Below are positions 11,443-21,035 of a stretch of 64,000 bases of DNA, piece after piece. Numbering within the stretch: the first letter of the stretch is position 1; every line of letters starts with the position of its first letter. The notes beneath the pieces are model-generated. The model had not been told where the DNA came from. It saw only the letters and a list, made by a program, of their open reading frames with translations, and searched no databases. This DNA is from Cycas panzhihuaensis. Lineage: Eukaryota > Cycadophyta. The stretch covers positions 233,065,741 to 233,129,740 of the forward strand of contig CM041465.1 in the NCBI GenBank assembly GCA_023213395.1, written 5' to 3'. The position numbers were made by a program, and so were the translations under genes.

Positions 11443-12470
11443 ATGGATGCTCTAAACATGCTTAATGCATGCACAATCAAATTAACAGGTCAAGAGAATT
11501 ATCAAGATTGGAAGAGACAAACACAAAACTTCTTAAAGATGGATAAACTTTGGAGCTATGTTTCTGGCAGAATTCCTCTACCTGTACCTATGGAGATTGA
11601 TGGTGTTGTTGTTGATTCAGATGCTAATTATATTGCTACTTGGGAGGGCAATGATGGAATAGCCTTGGCATTTTTATATATGGTCATTGATATTAATGTT
11701 GATCAAAACATTTCAAATGTTGAAACATCTAAGGAAGCTTGGGACATTTTTTCCTCTTTGTATGGAAGGTGAGATGAAGTTCGCATTTTGTTGATGAAAG
11801 CAAAATTTTATTCTATAAAATATGTAAAGCCTATGTCGGCATTTCTTGCTTCTATCAAAGAAATATATAATGAATTAAATACTTTAGGCAAACCTGCTTC
11901 TAGGGATGAGCTTATAACAACCATTATTCGAGCTTTGCCTAAAGATTTTAATGATTTCATCTCATCTGTTACACGAGATGGCTCACTTTCAAGCATGTCT
12001 TTCAACCAACTTGAGAGTTTGTTACTTCAAGAGGAGCAAATTTATGATAGAAAATGAAGATGGAGCATCTACTTCTGGAGCATTCACAGCCAAGTGGAAG
12101 GCCAAGCAAAATCCCAAACTTTCACTCACAAAACAATTTGGTTATATGAATATTGGCACCTCAAAAGTCAATGTCATTTGTCATTATTGTGGCAAGGTTG
12201 GTCACATAGCTCCTGATTGCAGGAAGAAGAAAGCCGACCTTCAGCATACACATCAGCAGCATCAGAGGCAACAATAGCCTCTTCAACAGTTCCAGCAGCA
12301 GCAGCAGTTTTAGCAACAGCAATAACATTATCCCCCTCGACCAAATCGAGATGCATATCAAGGAGGTCAAAGAGGAAGAGGGGGTTTCAGAGGTGGTAAT
12401 CAACGCCACACTAATCAGTTTGCAGATGAGGATAAGTTACTTTGTGCTTATCACACATCTGATGTTGATC
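11443..12470 (+). pseudogene. Copia gag, element B
   Basis: Starts at ATG 11443 (MDALNMLNACTIKLTGQENY), with QDWKRQTQNFLKMDKLWSYV giving a typical Copia gag opening. A TGA interrupts at 11770-11772, where the sister copy at 22.4 kb has a CGA arginine. It resumes through KEIYNELNTLGKPASRDEL and LESLLLQEEQIYDRK, shifts frame near 12050, then reaches a zinc knuckle CHYCGKVGHIAPDCRKKK (12179-12232) with the CX2CX4HX4C ligands intact. A glutamine-rich stretch and a glycine/arginine tail (QRGRGGFRGGNQRH, near 12370-12410) lead into protease. Gag would package element RNA; this copy cannot be translated through. Confidence 0.88.
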
Positions 12471-13990
12471 AAACATGGATCATCGATTCGGGGGCATTAC
12501 GTCACATGACTGGAAGTGAAGAACTCCTTTATGACATCAAAAAAGGAAATGGTAAATCAATAACCTTTGGCAATAATGCATCAGTGCAAATTTCTGGTAT
12601 AGGCAAAGTTGCCTCATTTCATTCTTCTTCAAATCCTTCTTCAACATTTCCCAATGGTGATGCCTACTTTATCCCTTCCATGGAGAAAAAATTGCTATCT
12701 GTTAACCAATTGGACAAGCAACATATGAGCATTTTGTTTAAAAATGGAAAATGTGTCATCAGTGACAAGCATGATCAAGTTGTAGCCATTGGTCATGAAG
12801 ACCATGGCCTTTATAAGTTGGATGCAAATAATGTAACTCTTGATTCTGCTTACTCTGTCACGCAATCAACAAAGATGCAACTTTGGCATCATCGTCTAGG
12901 CCATTTGAGTTTAGACAATATCAAATTGATGACATGGTGCATGGGCTTCCAAAGTTGTATGTTTCAAAATGCCTTTATGAAGCATGTATAATGGGGACAC
13001 ACCATAGATTGCCTTTCCCTAAAGGGAAAGCATGGCATGCATCGTATCCTTTGCAGTTGATACATTCTGATTTATGTGGACCTATGTCCACAACATCTTT
13101 TGGAGGAGCATTGCACTACATCTCCTTCATAGATGATTTCTCTCACAAAGTTTGGGTTTACTTTCTCAAACAAAAGTCTGAAGCATTCCAGAAGTTTAAG
13201 GAATTCAAGCTTGAAGTAGAGAATGAATCTGGCTATACAATCAAAATTCTAAGGTCAGATAATGGAGGTGAATTCACTTCAAAAGAATTCACTCAATTTT
13301 GCAAGGATAACGGCATTCAGAGACAGCTCACTATTCCACATACTCCTCAACAAAACAGAGTCTCTGAATGAATGAACAGAACTTCAGCAAACAAAGCCAA
13401 AGCTATGATGCATGCAAAAGGACTTACATGAGTATATTGGGCAAAAGCATTTCACACAGCTGCTTATGTAGCAAATTGGAGTCCTACTTCAACAGTCACC
13501 GATATCACACCAGAAGAAGCTTGGTCTGGCAAAAAGCCTACCGTCAACCACTTAAGGACATTTGGGTGCACTGCATACATGCACATCCTCGATTAGCAAA
13601 GATCTAAGTTGGACAAACATCGTCTAAAATGCATTTTTGTAGACTATGCCACTCATAGCAAAGCTTACAAGTTGTATGATCCTATTGGGAAGAAAATGCA
13701 TCTCTCAAGAGATGTAATCTTTGTTGAAGAAGGACATAAGGAGTTGGAATCTGCATCCATCCAACCTCCTCTTGATAAAGACAAAAAGATTGTTAAGGCT
13801 TTCCTTCCCTCTAAATCTTCTACATCATGTACATCATTTGCATCAGTTGGACCGTCCACATCATCAGATACTACTCCGCTTGATCCTAGCACATCAGAAG
13901 ACATTGAGGTTCAAGTCCGCTTCTACTCCGCTTGATCCAACACATCAGAAGACATTGAGGCTTCTACTCCGCTTGATCCAACACTCAGAT
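12471..13990 (+). pseudogene. Copia protease and integrase, element B
   Basis: Protease has the aspartyl motif WIIDSGALRHMTGSEE (near 12477), with catalytic DSG intact. The integrase zinc region begins WHHRLGHLSLDNI (near 12885); a frameshift near 12930 follows, then GLPKLYVSKCLYEACIMG. The catalytic core shows the first Asp in HSDLCGPMS (near 13063), the second in RSDNGGEFTSKEF (near 13254) and the Glu in PQQNRVSE (near 13345-13368), followed at once by a TGA. Further stops occur near 13430 and 13594. The region ends in a serine/threonine-rich linker containing a short local duplication (about 13862-14000). The DDE triad is present but the frame is broken. Confidence 0.88.
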
Positions 13991-14159
13991 CAGAAGACAT
14001 TGAGGTTCAAGTCACATCAGTAAAAAAATTGCCCAAATGGTATACACAAACTGTTCAAGACAGCCAAATTGTTAAAGGAAAACGTCTATCAAAATATAGG
14101 CAGCAAATCAATTATGCACTTATGGCTAAAGTGCTTTGTATTGATAAGTCATCCATTGT

Positions 14160-15675
14160 TGAGGAGGCATCTAAAAATGACAATTGGAAAGCTGCCATAG
14201 ATGAAGAAATCCATTCTATTGAAAAGAATGGAACATGGGATTTGGTAGAATTGCCTAAGCACAAATAGGCAATTAGTTGCAAATGGGTCTATAAGACCAA
14301 ATTCTATTATGATGGTACACTTAAGTGCTAAAAGGCTCGACTTGTTGCAAAGGGCTTAAAACAAAAAGAAGGCATTGATTATGAGGAGACTTTTGCACAT
14401 GTTGCTAATATGAACACCATCAGATTCATCTTGGACTTAGCTACTCGATGCAAATGGCCAATTTATCAGATGGATGTGAAGAGCGCCTTTCTCAATGGCG
14501 ATCTTCAGAAGGAGGTATATTTTGATCAACCTTCTAGTTACAAAGTACAAGGCAAGATGCATTTGGTTTGTCGCCTAAAAAAGGTTTTGTATGGCTTGAA
14601 ACAAGTTGCTCGTGCATGGTACTCAAAAATCGATGATTATTTTTTGATACATGGTTTTCATTGATCCACATCAGATCCTGACTTGTACATCAAAGTTGGG
14701 AAAGGCCATGCTATTTTTATTGTCTTGTATGTTGATGACTTAGTGATCACTGGTAATGACACTAAGATGATACAGATTCTCTAGGATGATTTGAAGAGAA
14801 GTTTTGAAATGACAGATCTTAGGCTTCTACATTATTTTCTAGGCTTTGAGGTATGGCAATAGCCAGGCTATATCTTTATATCCCAAGCTAAATATTCTTG
14901 GAATATTTTGCAGCCGTTTAAGATGCATGACTGCTAACCAACACCAACGCTTATGGAGAATGGAACAAAGCTCGCTCTTAATGAGGAAGCTGAACATGCA
15001 GATCCCACTCTTTACCGGCAGTTGATTAGTAGCCTCATTTATCTCACCAACACTCGACCGAACATTTCATTTTCAGTTGGGATTTGTTCTAGATACATGT
15101 CTCAACCCAATAAAAAAAATTGGAATGCAGCAAAACGCATACTCAAATACATCCAAGGAACATTGCAGCAGGGCGTTCAGTATATACATAATGAGGACTT
15201 CATCTTGGAAGGGTTCTCATATTCTGATTGGGCAGGTTGTTAGGATAGCTGGAGATCCACCTCGGGTTACTGTTTTACCCTTGGTTCAAGAGTTGTTTCA
15301 TGGAGTTACAAGAAGCAACTCAATGTTACCTTGTCCTCCACTGAAGCATAGTACAAAGCTGCTGTCAGCGCAGCTTGTGAGACTATCTGGCTACGACGTA
15401 TTCTTGGGGAGCTTGGACCTGAGCAAGATCACCCCACCAGGATATACTGTGACAATCAAAGTGTGCTCAAGTTAACTAAGAATCCAATCTTTCATGCACA
15501 GACCAAACACATCGAGGTTCATCATCACTTCATCAGAGAGCATGTGCAGAACAATGAGATCAACCTCCAAGATGCACTCTAGAGGAGCAGACAACAGATA
15601 TCTTTACCAAGTCTTTTGGTAGAGAAAAATTTGTAAAATTTAGAGATGGTCTTGGGGTCTGACTTAATATTGTAA
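14160..15675 (+). pseudogene. Copia reverse transcriptase and RNase H, element B
   Basis: RT runs from AAIDEEIHSIEKNGTWDLVE (near 14193) through [40 protein letters not shown] (near 14464) and [18 protein letters not shown] to the active site YVDDLVITGND (YVDD at 14728-14739). RNase H follows with DPTLYRQLISSLIYLTNTRP (near 15002), YSDWAGC (near 15223), KKQLNVTLSSTEA (near 15313) and TKHIEVHHHFIREHV (near 15506). Stops include TAG at 14266, TGA at 14662, TAG at 14783 and several more. Most coincide with CAG or CGA codons in the sister copy, suggesting cytosine deamination. Confidence 0.88.
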
Positions 15676-15678
15676 ACA

Positions 15679-15691
15679 GTAAGAGGGGGGG
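15679..15691 (+). other. Polypurine tract of element B
   Basis: Purine run AGTAAGAGGGGGG ending at the 3' LTR start; the standard plus-strand primer position. Confidence 0.8.
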
Positions 15692-16243
15692 TGTTAAACC
15701 TTATGTTTACAAGTTAAGTATATACTTAATTTTTTCATTCATTATTTGTACTTTATGGGGTGATTTATCACTTAAGTGATAAAGTGCACACCCACATTCT
15801 TTATAGTGACATAATGACATTGCCACTAAAGGGGCAAATGGACCCCCATGCATCTTTGCTCACTTGAGAGCCGAAAATGACACATGTTCTTCATGCGTGA
15901 CATGCAAGACATGCATTGCATGTAGCTTGGATGTTTGATACTTGTCAAATATCCAATGTTGTTAGGTCTCTTTAGTTTCTCTATATATTGAGACCTCTTC
16001 CCATGTCTCACATGGAGAGTTGGAGTTGTAATGTTATGTTGTTAGTTTGCTAATCAACTGGTATTCCTTTGGAGATTGGACTAATTCCATCTCCTCCCAA
16101 TTTGGTATCATCTTGCTCTTTGGACTTTGATCTTGCTTATCTTTTATTTCATTTCTCTTGTTAGTTATGCTCTCATGCTTTATAGAACTAGAGTGAGCTA
16201 TCTTCTTGATCTTGGGTGTTATAGACCTTTGGCATTCTCAACA
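15692..16243 (+). mobile_element. 3' LTR of R1 element B
   Basis: 552 bp, starting TGTTAAACC and ending CAACA, then the target duplication CTTCA. It contains a perfect 20-bp palindrome TTTATCACTTAAGTGATAAA (15765-15784) and a TATA box near 15982 between GGTCTC and GAGACC. It pairs with the LTR at 8366. Confidence 0.9.
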
Positions 16244-16344
16244 CTTCAAGCCATGCATCTAGAGTTTTGAGTACTATTTTGTCTCCTTTTTCTTTTTATT
16301 TGGGAGTATGTTTGTAGGTTGTTTGACTTGTCTACATTGTGCAA

Positions 16345-16750
16345 ATGGCTTCACAATCTTCTATTCATGGTAGCCACAATGAGTTGGAGATTAATGATTC
16401 TCCCCTTTATAAGTATGTGACAAAAATTTCTTCAATTGTGAGAGGAGACTCTAATGCATGGAAGTACAATGTTTGTGAGGGAGGTCTATATCAAGTCTTT
16501 TATTTTATAGTGAAGTCTCACTTACATCGTGAGCCAAACAAAGGGATTGTTTCATGTCCACGATTGTCATCATCAATCATCAAGAAACACCAAAAAGAGA
16601 TGGAAGACACATTGTAGACCAAAGCAATGAGATGCAAGCAACACATATTGAGGGGTCCTCATTAACCATTGCACTTGGAGTGGAGAGGGTTGTGGAGAAA
16701 CCAAAAAAGAGGCCATGGTCCCAAAAATGTCCAATAACATCAAAGCTCAA
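16345..16750 (+). pseudogene. hAT-type transposase gene, N-terminal part (BED zinc finger)
   Basis: Starts at ATG 16345 (MASQSSIHGSHNELEINDSP). LYKYVTKISS followed by NAWKYNVCEGGLY and FIVKSHL is the layout of the BED-type zinc finger that begins plant hAT/DUF659 proteins. The expected first cysteine of WKCNVC is a tyrosine (WKYNVC), so metal binding is probably lost. A frameshift or stop follows at about 16615. The reading continues weakly (KKRPWSQKCPITSKLN) to 16750, where a mini LTR element is inserted. The gene resumes at 18826. Recognition is by motif pattern only. Confidence 0.7.
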
Positions 16751-17015
16751 TGTAGTGAGCCTACACCACATGTTAGAGAGGGCTATGATCCTCCATCGTA
16801 CGAGGATTAATAGGATTGGTTGACATAAAGGTAGGAATATAATAATATGGAGGTGAGTGTTATATATACCCCACTCTATTGTAAAGAGAAGAATATGATA
16901 TAATGATATGTTAATGGATGTTCTTCGGAACCCTTCCTTCTTCTTTCATCTTATTTCTTCTATTTCTCTTTATATTTCTTTATATTGATTTGGTTACAGG
17001 ATTAGGCATGTAACA
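16751..17015 (+). mobile_element. 5' LTR of the TR-GAG element
   Basis: 265 bp, TGTAGTGAGC to CATGTAACA. It opens with a small inverted repeat TGTAG/CTACA. A TATA-like TATATATACCCC lies near 16861. It aligns end to end with 18561-18825. Confidence 0.88.
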
Positions 17016-17763
17016 AGTGGTATCAGAGCCATTTTCTGATCCATACAAGAGCTAGGGATCCATTTTTTGGCCAAATTATTTTTCAAGGCTTTTGGCATAT
17101 GGAAGTTCTATTCATTGGGAGCAAAAACAAAAGATTCTTGAAGAAGCATCAGAGAATTTGAGACAAAAGGGCTCGTGCCATAAATTTTGAGTGGTCATAG
17201 TGTTGGTTTTGGCAAAAAGTTGTAGAAATTATAGTTGATTTAATTTCAACCTACTTTTTCGTCACCATATTTTGGGACAGATCTGCAACCTCAACTTCAA
17301 AGAGCCTTAACTTTGGCTACAAGTGTCCAAATGACCTTAAAGTTTTTTTGATTCTGTGCATTTTAAAATTTTCTTTCCAATGGATGTAGTTTGAGGTCAA
17401 TCAGAGGTCAGAGTAGAGAGTTATTGGCATTTTATTAGAAGGTACTATGATAGTCCTTAGTAACCCTAGCAACAAATTTTTTAAATGGCTATAACTTTTG
17501 ATCTAGATGTCAGAATTCGATTCTATCTAAACTGTTGGAATCGTATTTTAGTAGCCATTATCTTTATCCATATTTTATGTACTTTTGAGCCTTTTTTTTT
17601 TCAAAATTAAAATTTTAAAGTTAAAGTTTCCATATTATATTTTTGGCCGTTCAAACTTTGGTCACAAAACCATTGCTCTTGAGGCCTAATATCTCTTTTT
17701 GTATTAAAATTGAGGGATAACTGGTTATAGGCACCCCTTAGTCTCTCCTACACCCACATCAAC

Positions 17764-18383
17764 ATGGCTACAAAAAAACCCATACCTCGCACATTTAATA
17801 CAGATGGGACTCTTTCTATAAAAGACTGGGTCAATGATATGTCTACATATTTAAAATCACTTGATGATAGCTATTTAGGCAGAACAGAGATGACTAAAGT
17901 AGTCTCATTGTATCTACAAGAAGAAGTTTAGCTTTGGTTGAAGGAGTGGTATAGCACAACTAGTTAATTTACTTCATATTTATGGCTAGAGTTTTCTATT
18001 TGTTCAAAATATGATGCTTATTGGTAGAATCATATGCAAAGCTTTGAGCAAGACAAACAAGAAGCTCATCAAATACTTGAAAAATATAATTGTAAGGTGG
18101 AACAAGGAATTCTTCCCACTCCTCAAAGTCAAGAACAAAATAAAGATAATGAGGGAGAAAAAGAACATGAGGAGCAAGTAGCAAAAGCTGATTGCCATCC
18201 CAAACCACCAATTGTAGCCAAAACAAAGGAAGACCATCACTCATTAAAAGTTGGAGCACATACCAAAGTGGGACCTTATCGCCACCCACATTATCAGGAG
18301 ACTCAGCATCGACGCATGTATTATACAAAGCCCTCACAAATTAAGTACCCCAAGCAGACAAATCATTCAAGCTTGAGGTTCTA
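17764..18383 (+). pseudogene. Gag-like ORF of the TR-GAG element
   Basis: ATG at 17764 gives MATKKPIPRTFNTDGTLSIK, then DWVNDMSTYLKSL and TEMTKVVSLYLQEEV. A TAG near 17930 stands just before LWLKEW, the position of the conserved tryptophan-rich start of retrotransposon gag domains. After further stops an open stretch (18034-18384) encodes a Gln/Glu/His/Lys-rich tail. No zinc knuckle is visible. The assignment as gag rests on position, the DW and LWLKEW motifs and composition, not on a database match. Confidence 0.55.
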
Positions 18384-18546
18384 GGGTTACAGAGATTCTA
18401 GACACAAAGATTTATTTGGGATGGATAGATCCTTATTTTATGCATAAATTTTTGGACAACCTTAGATGGACCTATTGGTTGGACACCAGTAGTAGGAGGT
18501 GATCACATGCATCTATGTATCAAGATGCTTCGAGGGCGAAGCATCT

Positions 18547-18560
18547 AAGGGGAGAGGGAA
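18547..18560 (+). other. Polypurine tract of the TR-GAG element
   Basis: AAGGGGAGAGGGAA directly before the 3' LTR start TGTAGC. Confidence 0.75.
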
Positions 18561-18825
18561 TGTAGCAAGCTTACACCACATGTTAGAGAGGGCTATGACC
18601 CTCCATCATGTGAGGATTAATAGGATTGGTTGACATAAAGGTAGGAATATAATAATATGGGGTTGAGTGTTATATATACCCCACTCTATTGTAAAGAGAA
18701 GAATATGATATGATGATATGTTAATGGATGTTCTTGGGAACCCACCCTTCTTCTTTCATCTTATTTCTGCTATTTCTCTTCATATTTCTTTATATTGATT
18801 TGGTTACAGGATTAGCCATGTAACA
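18561..18825 (+). mobile_element. 3' LTR of the TR-GAG element
   Basis: 265 bp, TGTAGCAAGC to CATGTAACA, the same length as the 5' copy and differing by scattered substitutions. It is followed by TTCAA, the near-copy of the CTCAA that precedes the element. Confidence 0.88.
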
Positions 18826-20122
18826 TTCAATGTCCCTAGGATAGAGGAAGTGGACATCAGAGTGGCACATTGCATTTTTGCATGTGGGCTTGATTTCATT
18901 GTGGTTTGCTCACCATATTAGTAAGATATGGTGCAAACTATCAACACGGTGCCGCAAGGCTATATGAGCCCAAGATTTGAAAAGATTCACACTATACTAT
19001 TTTAGAATGAGTAAAGTTTAGTGGAATCCATGTTAGGGCCTCTTAAGGATTTTTGAAGAAATCCAAGTGTCTCCATTGCAGTTAATGGGTGGATTGATCA
19101 AATTAGTTGTCCATTGATGAATGCCATTGCCATGTGATGCAAGCGTGCCATGTTCCTTAGGGCCATTGATTGCACCAAAGAGACAAAGGATGCATATTTT
19201 GTTGCTAACATTCTCATTCAAGTAATATAATCTATCGGTGTTTGTATTGTTGTGCGGGTGATCACAGACAATGCTCTTATTTATAGAGCTACTAGCAAGT
19301 TGATGGAAGAAAATTACCAACACGTCTTTGGGATCCCTTGGATCACTCACAATTTTCATTTGATGTTGAAGGAAATGATACGAGAGAAGGCTCATCCACA
19401 TTTGATGATGATCAATGTGGTTTGTGAGTTCATCCATGCTTCCTAGTCAAATTTGTCACTAGGCACTACGCTTCCTAGTCAAACTTTTGGCAATTTTTGA
19501 TGTTAAGAGTTATTAAAGGTTGCCTATACCAAGTTTGCTTTTCATCAAGCCATGTAGAGGAATTTGATTGATGTGAACACTACATTGGTTCATATGATGA
19601 CAGGTTTGAAATGACAATCTTGGAGGCAAGGCAATTCTAAAAAATCATTAATATAGTGTGTTAAATGATTTTTGATGAGATTTGTATGGAGGATTATGGT
19701 TCATCCTCAATATGTGACATCCTATAATAGCCTGTGTTTGCAAGTCTTACATGGACAAAACTTATTTGAGACAAATCTTTGATGACATTAAAGCAATGAT
19801 TAAGTAGGTTTGGGATACAATTTTTCTTGTAAAGAGGTTGAACCATGAAGATTTTTGGTAGGAAGTTCATGGCATAATATTTTCAAGGCAGGACAAGTTC
19901 AACACCGAGTTGCACACCTTGGCTTATGCATTAAATTCAAGGCATAATGACATTTCCTACATTGAACTCGATACTAAAAAGCCCCTATGTAAGGACAAGG
20001 TGGTCTCTAATGGTTTTAGTGCAACCACTTTAAAATTGTTTCCATATATTGATGATGCCTTGCAAATTTAGAAAGAATTTGCCAATTTTGCTAATGGGAT
20101 CAACCACATATTTGGATATGTG
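18826..20122 (+). pseudogene. hAT-type transposase gene, DUF659 and C-terminal part
   Basis: Continues the transposase after the mini LTR element: FNVPRIEEVDIRVAHCIFAC, FIVVCSPY, VPQGYMSPRFEKI, then AMFLRAIDCTKETKDAYFVA and VRVITDNALIYRATSKLMEE (near 19138-19320), in DUF659-hAT order. The normal SDGW motif, which carries a catalytic Asp, reads AVNGW (near 19078), and the usual AHCLNL-like motif reads THNFHL. Many stops interrupt it, for example at 18930 and 19442. Weaker similarity (VAYTKFAFHQAM) runs on to about 20120, where the LTR of element E begins. The dimerisation domain is not found. Confidence 0.7.
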
Positions 20123-20532
20123 TGTTGGAGAGGGTATCATTATCAAATCATAGGCATAATATCAAATAAATTGAACGCAAAATCAATCAGACAATGCGCC
20201 ATGATTTGGTAGGTGGAAAACCCTTATAGGGGAGAAAAAACCACCTTAGAAAAATATATATTATATTATAATAAAAATGTATATAGCCAAATTTGAGGAT
20301 CTCATCCTCTCTCTCTTTTGCCAGCCTGACCTAATACCTATGTAGCCAACCTATCATCAAAGATTCTTGAATAATTATTCAAGAAGATAGGTAAAGGTTC
20401 GTTGAAATGGGCAACCATTCATTTCATCGAACTTTTAGTAAATAACAATTAGATACAGAATAATAATAATTGAACTTTACAATAATTGAGCTTTACAAAG
20501 ATAACATTAGAGCATAAAGATTATTTCTAACA
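20123..20532 (-). mobile_element. 3' LTR of minus-strand Copia element E
   Basis: On the minus strand it starts TGTTAGAAATAATC at 20532, directly after a polypurine tract (complement AAAGGGGGA, 20533-20541). The proposed end near 20123 (CTCCAACA) is uncertain because the partner LTR is missing. It contains an AT-rich stretch and the string ACCCTTATAGGGG. The hAT coding sequence stops where this LTR begins, so E probably inserted into hAT. Confidence 0.6.
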
Positions 20533-20591
20533 TCCCCCTTTAATGTTATTTTTAGTATAATAGAGGATAAAGAAGATGAAGAAGACTTCAG
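20533..20591 (-). mobile_element. 3' tail of element E, separated from its pol by the R1 insertion
   Basis: Polypurine tract and about 45 bp of preceding E sequence, ending at TTCAG (20587-20591). That 5-mer pairs with TTCAA at 27555-27559 as the target duplication of the inserted R1 element, with one transition. The pol end of E continues at 27555 on the far side. Confidence 0.65.
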
Positions 20592-20655
20592 TGTGGAGAA
20601 GAAGGCTACTGTTTTTTTCTAGTTCCTGGCAGCCAGCTGTGGGCCCCACATTCCT

Positions 20656-20744
20656 CATCAAAAGCGCTATTTTCAGCCATCAAAAGCGCTATTTTCAGCC
20701 ATCAAAAGTGCTGTTTTTCAGCCATCAAAAGCGTTGTTTTCAGC
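20656..20744 (+). repeat. 22-bp tandem repeat, four copies
   Basis: Unit CATCAAAAGCGCTATTTTCAGC at 20656, 20678, 20700 (23 bp, one extra T) and 20723. The copies drift from GCGCTATTTT to GTGCTGTTTTT and GCGTTGTTTT. Absent from the leaders of elements A and B. Confidence 0.9.
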
Positions 20745-21035
20745 CAGCTGTCCTGTTCATCCAGCTATCCTCACAGTCTAGACTTTGCTTTCAAATTTCA
20801 GCCAGTTGTCCTCTTCATCCAGTTGTCCTCACAGTCCAGACTTTGCTTTCAAATTTCAGCCAGCTGTCCTCTTCATCCAGCTGTCCTCACAGTCCAGACT
20901 TTGCTTTCAAATTTCAGCCAGCTGTCCTCTTCATCCACCGTCCTCACGATCAGACTTTGCTTTCAAATTTCAGCCACTGTCCTCTTCATCCACCGTCCTC
21001 ACCCAGACTTTGTTTTCTAATTTCAGCCAGGTGTC
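20741..21035 (+). repeat. 58-bp tandem repeat, about five copies
   Basis: Starts at 20741, 20799, 20857, 20915 and about 20971, then a partial copy. Each unit opens CAGCCAGCTGTCCTCTTCAT and ends CTTTCAAATTT, with an internal second CCAGCTGTCC. The last copies are shortened by small deletions. Because 58 is not a multiple of three, the array keeps several frames open without being coding. Confidence 0.92.

Larger units (their letters stand above)
8366..16243 (+). mobile_element. R1 element B: full-length Copia retrotransposon with target duplication
   Basis: A 7878-bp element bounded by two R1 LTRs (8366-8912 and 15692-16243) and flanked by the identical 5-bp duplication CTTCA (8361-8365 and 16244-16248). 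Inside are primer site, long leader, gag, protease, integrase, reverse transcriptase, RNase H and polypurine tract in Copia order. By eye the LTRs differ at several tens of positions, so insertion is not recent. Coding is broken by many stops, so the copy is dead, although ordering and boundaries are complete. It is inserted about 100 bp upstream of the hAT gene start. Confidence 0.92.
16751..18825 (+). mobile_element. 2.1-kb gag-only LTR retrotransposon (TR-GAG type) inserted in hAT
   Basis: Two closely similar 265-bp LTRs (16751-17015 and 18561-18825), each starting TGTAG and ending TAACA, flank a 1.5-kb interior. The interior has a primer site TGGTATCAGAGCC at 17018-17030, a single gag-like frame and a purine tract before the 3' LTR. 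The flanking 5-mers are CTCAA and TTCAA, a target duplication with one transition. No protease, integrase or reverse transcriptase is present, so movement needed enzymes from elsewhere. The tail before the 3' LTR (CTTCGAGGGCGAAGCATCTA) resembles Ty3/gypsy 3' ends, suggesting a gypsy-derived non-autonomous element. Confidence 0.88.

Noticed and set aside
12161-12409. Minus-strand leucine-rich frames opposite the Gln-rich gag region
   Set aside because: Antisense shadow of CAG/CAA repeats in gag.
20656-21035. Short regular repeats resembling a CRISPR array
   Set aside because: The units are directly adjacent with no spacers and lie in a plant retrotransposon leader.
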